From: Clostridiales bacterium UBA1389
Lineage (GTDB): Bacteria; Bacillota; Clostridia; Oscillospirales; CAG-382
DNA length: 23,327 nucleotides
Assembly (NCBI GenBank): GCA_002305335.1
Contig: DBQR01000012.1
Coordinates: 1,338-24,664, forward strand
Direction: 5' to 3'
In this document: in pieces, positions 21,498 through 23,327 of the stretch
Position numbering within the stretch: position 1 is the first letter of the stretch
How the letters are laid out: each line of letters starts with the position of its first letter
Translations under genes and position numbers: made by a program
The notes under the pieces: generated by a model
What the model saw: only the letters and a program-made list of their open reading frames with translations
Told to the model about the DNA's origin: nothing
The model's database searches: none

Positions 21498-22343
21498 TTA
21501 AATTTTTTTCTCACCCATCCATTGATGGCGGATTACTTCAAAGCCGATTTTTTTATACCAGTCAACCAGATGAACATAGCGGAGTTCGATTGAGGTACAG
21601 CCCCGACCTTTCAGCCATTCGATTCCCCGGACGACCATCTGTCTGCCTATGCCCTTCTCCCTTGCTTCATTAATAACCCCGACACAGCCCACACAACCCG
21701 CTTTTTCCTTTCCGGAAACAAACCGTCCCCCGTCCGGCGACAGGATTTCAAAACCCAGTATCTTCCCCTCATATTCAGCAATAAAAACCGGGTCTGCACA
21801 GGTCTTGAAAATATCCAGCCAGTCCGGTTTGGCGTCGCTTACGGCGATAAGCAAAGCAGATAAATCAGCTTCGGTTGTAAACCGGAAGTTTACATAATCC
21901 GGGCAGGGCGGTATATCCGGCTTTTCGACATTGAAATCCGCAAGCGGCAGACTCATATTGACCGAGGTCCAGCCTGCCGTATAGCCCCTCTTTCTGAAAA
22001 AATCCACCGAGCTGTATTTATCGTCGGGAACCCCCTGAAGGAGATAACGGCTCCCCCTGCCGAGGATGATTTTTTCGGCATTGGTGTTTTGTATGTATTC
22101 CTCAGATTTTGCAAGCAGCTTGCCGCCTATTCCCTTCCGGCGGCGGATATCGTCAACGCATAAAAGCGCAATTGAATTACTGTGAATCATTGAAAAGCCG
22201 GTCAGTTTCTCCCCGTCATATTCCGTAAATATAACCGCTTTTTCGGGTTCCAGCAGGGACATAAAAAGTTCCTTTTTAACCGGATATTCGGGAAAACATC
22301 TGATGTATAAGTCGTATATTTTGGCGTATTCGTGTTCTGTCAT
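21498..22343 (-). CDS. Tandem GNAT-domain acetyltransferase
   Basis: This 281-aa protein has two GNAT modules. The N-terminal one (about residues 1-130) has the acetyl-CoA loop RRRKGIGGKLL and DFFRKRGY. The C-terminal one (about 150-275) has AREKGIGRQMV and WYKKIGFEV. Both loops keep the GxG core, so both could bind acetyl-CoA. Tandem GNATs include mycothiol synthase and aminoglycoside-type enzymes, but nothing here points to either. GGAGG lies 7 nt before the ATG. It sits 34 bp downstream of sfsA and 17 bp upstream of the ART-like gene's preferred start. The substrate is unknown. Confidence 0.87.
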   Translation of the reverse strand: MTEHEYAKIYDLYIRCFPEYPVKKELFMSLLEPEKAVIFTEYDGEKLTGFSMIHSNSIALLCVDDIRRRKGIGGKLLAKSEEYIQNTNAEKIILGRGSRYLLQGVPDDKYSSVDFFRKRGYTAGWTSVNMSLPLADFNVEKPDIPPCPDYVNFRFTTEADLSALLIAVSDAKPDWLDIFKTCADPVFIAEYEGKILGFEILSPDGGRFVSGKEKAGCVGCVGVINEAREKGIGRQMVVRGIEWLKGRGCTSIELRYVHLVDWYKKIGFEVIRHQWMGEKKI

Positions 22344-22377
22344 GGTTTTTCCTCCGATGGTTTGGATTGGCAGTACT

Positions 22378-23061
22378 TTACATAATATTTACCGGTCCGA
22401 TAATGCTTAACTCATCCGGCTTTACATCGCAGGGAAGGTAAAGCACCCTAACCCCCGCTTTAACCGCCTCCGCTAAGGCAAGCCCGAATTCCGGATGGGT
22501 TTTTATATTGGGGTAAACCATTAAAACATTCGGCATCTGAATGACGAATGCTATATAGCATTCATATCCTTCAGAAACCGCCCTTGCAAGCTCGTTTAAA
22601 TGTTTAACCCCACGCTCAGTTGGGGCATCCGGGAAATACCCGACCCTGTCCACTTCAAGGGTACAACCCTTAACTTCTATAAGGATTTTACGGTTGTTTC
22701 CGGTCAAACAGAAATCCACCCGGCTGTTTCCGAGGGTATATTCCTGCTTTATGTCCGTTATGTCACCGAATAATGAGGGTTTCCCCTCAAGCCATTCCCG
22801 GAACACAATATTGGGGGCTTGACTGTCGATATTTACCCAGCCGAGCCCCATTTTATATACCGTGACAAGGTCATATAGGGTTTTTCTTAGAGGGTTGTTT
22901 GACTTTTCAAGGACCACATCGCACCCGGGCAGAAGCAGTTCTTTGCACCGTCCGGTGTTTTTGACATGTACCTTTTCTGTCTTTCCCTCAAGTTCCACAT
23001 AGGCGATAAAGCGGTTCTGACGTTCGATGCATTTTGCGTGTAGTATGTTGTTGTATTTCAT
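22378..23061 (-). CDS. sfsA: DNA/RNA nuclease SfsA
   Basis: SfsA was first described in E. coli as a stimulator of maltose genes and was later classed as a nuclease. The 227-aa length is typical. The N-terminal OB-like part has HVKNTGRCKELLLPG. The nuclease-like core has SRVDFCLT, ILIEVKGCTLE (the E-x-K metal-site pattern) and FPDAPTERGVKHLNEL. The ATG at 23059-23061 has no good Shine-Dalgarno; the leader has a promoter and a hairpin with a T-run instead. It is first in a probable sfsA-GNAT-ART-like unit. No link to the nearby CRISPR array is evident beyond position. Confidence 0.94.
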   Translation of the reverse strand: MKYNNILHAKCIERQNRFIAYVELEGKTEKVHVKNTGRCKELLLPGCDVVLEKSNNPLRKTLYDLVTVYKMGLGWVNIDSQAPNIVFREWLEGKPSLFGDITDIKQEYTLGNSRVDFCLTGNNRKILIEVKGCTLEVDRVGYFPDAPTERGVKHLNELARAVSEGYECYIAFVIQMPNVLMVYPNIKTHPEFGLALAEAVKAGVRVLYLPCDVKPDELSIIGPVNIM

Positions 23062-23097
23062 TTATAGGTATATTATCCCTTAACAGCAATGTTGGGT

Positions 23098-23123
23098 TAA
23101 AAACCTCCGTTTGAGGGAGGGTT
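23098..23123 (-). promoter_or_regulatory. Terminator-like hairpin in the sfsA leader
   Basis: On the minus strand AACCCTCC pairs with GGAGGTT (one bulge) around a 7-nt loop, followed by TTTTTAA. It lies between the predicted sfsA promoter and the start codon, so it could attenuate expression. No leader peptide or ligand-binding structure is evident. Confidence 0.45.
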
Positions 23124-23139
23124 GCTCATTATTTTTGTT

Positions 23140-23168
23140 AGTTTATCATATCTTTATATTTTTGTCAA
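23140..23168 (-). promoter_or_regulatory. Probable sfsA promoter
   Basis: On the minus strand a perfect TTGACA (23163-23168), a 17-bp spacer and TAAACT (23140-23145) preceded by TGA (extended -10). The predicted leader is about 70 nt. Confidence 0.65.
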
Positions 23169-23195
23169 ATTAAAACTCCCCTTCGGGGGAGTCTT
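23167..23195 (-). terminator. Hairpin between the CRISPR array and sfsA
   Basis: ACTCCCC and GGGGAGT form a perfect 7-bp stem closed by TTCG (plus strand). On the minus strand it is followed by TTTTAATTT, so it would stop a pre-crRNA transcript coming from the array before it reaches sfsA. Confidence 0.65.
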
Positions 23196-23230
23196 AATTG
23201 CACACTTTATTCAATCACCATCATTTAAAT

Positions 23231-23327
23231 ATTTCAATCCACGCTCCCTGTGGGGGGAGCGACGTCAGAAGGCTACACATCATATCGGATCCGAAAAATT
23301 TCAATCCACGCTCCCTGTGGGGGGAGC
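23231..23327 (-). CRISPR. CRISPR array, type I-C-like repeats, partial at window edge
   Basis: A 33-nt repeat occupies 23231-23263, a 34-nt spacer 23264-23297, and a second repeat 23298-23327 is cut by the window after 30 nt. The repeats are identical where both are visible. On the minus strand the repeat begins GTCGCTCCC and ends GTGGATTGAAAT, with a stem CGCTCCC/GGGAGCG. That is the recognised form of type I-C repeats. By that orientation the array is transcribed leftward, so this is its leader-distal end with the oldest spacer, and the leader and cas genes would lie to the right. No cas gene is in the window. Confidence 0.9.

Noticed and set aside
20884..23061. A toxin-antitoxin or CRISPR-linked defence island with the ART-like protein and sfsA
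   Set aside because: No antitoxin-like partner and no cas gene are visible. The three genes share a transcript with a housekeeping nuclease, and the array lies behind its own terminator.

Overview
The window comes from a Gram-positive, low-to-mid GC Firmicute, most likely a gut-type clostridium near Oscillospiraceae/Ruminococcaceae. The grounds are AGGAGG-type ribosome binding sites, TTG and GTG starts, vegetative TTGACA/TATAAT promoters, a CotH-like secreted protein with a type I dockerin, the ACT + UPF0210 pair, and the hairpin-rich intergenic repeats. This placement is inferred from gene content, not from a marker gene. Genes are dense and mostly housekeeping, with no phage, transposase or plasmid genes. 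A CRISPR array begins at the right edge.

Layout. 1-173: edge of a repeat element, a small palindromic repeat and a strong terminator. 174-6513 (minus): nadE, a secreted CotH/dockerin protein, tldD and tldE, which look like one transcript from a consensus promoter at 6536-6563. 6612-12240 (plus): a GNAT acetyltransferase, then MoxR ATPase, DUF58 protein, transglutaminase-like membrane protein and a two-helix membrane protein, ending at an intrinsic terminator. 12241-12787: a geneless stretch holding an inverted-repeat element. 12788-15084 (minus): two overlapping CNNM/CBS membrane proteins. 15224-15946 (minus): nagB, divergent from rph and a zinc-ribbon membrane protein (16128-17227, plus). 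17228-17502: more repeat elements. 17503-19140 (minus): ACT-domain protein and UPF0210 protein. 19259-20581 (minus): an OadB-type sodium-pump subunit plus a 54-aa single-helix partner. 20884-23061 (minus): sfsA, a tandem-GNAT protein and an unrecognised protein with an ADP-ribosyltransferase-like N-terminus. 23231-23327: two repeats and one complete spacer of a probable type I-C CRISPR array that continues beyond the window.

How the genes work together. MoxR, DUF58 and the transglutaminase-like protein form a recurrent membrane and envelope module. TldD and TldE are two halves of one protease. The ACT and UPF0210 proteins are a recurrent pair. OadB and the small protein look like the beta and gamma parts of a Na+ pump without its carboxyltransferase and biotin-carrier subunits. 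The remaining neighbours look like ordinary housekeeping genes.

No clearly new multi-gene system is visible. The signals most worth a second look are: two families of double-hairpin intergenic elements whose stems differ in sequence but keep pairing, at 3' ends where they can act as terminators; the dockerin-tagged CotH protein in a nadE-tldDE transcript; the putative ADP-ribosyltransferase-like protein; and the leader-distal end of the CRISPR array.
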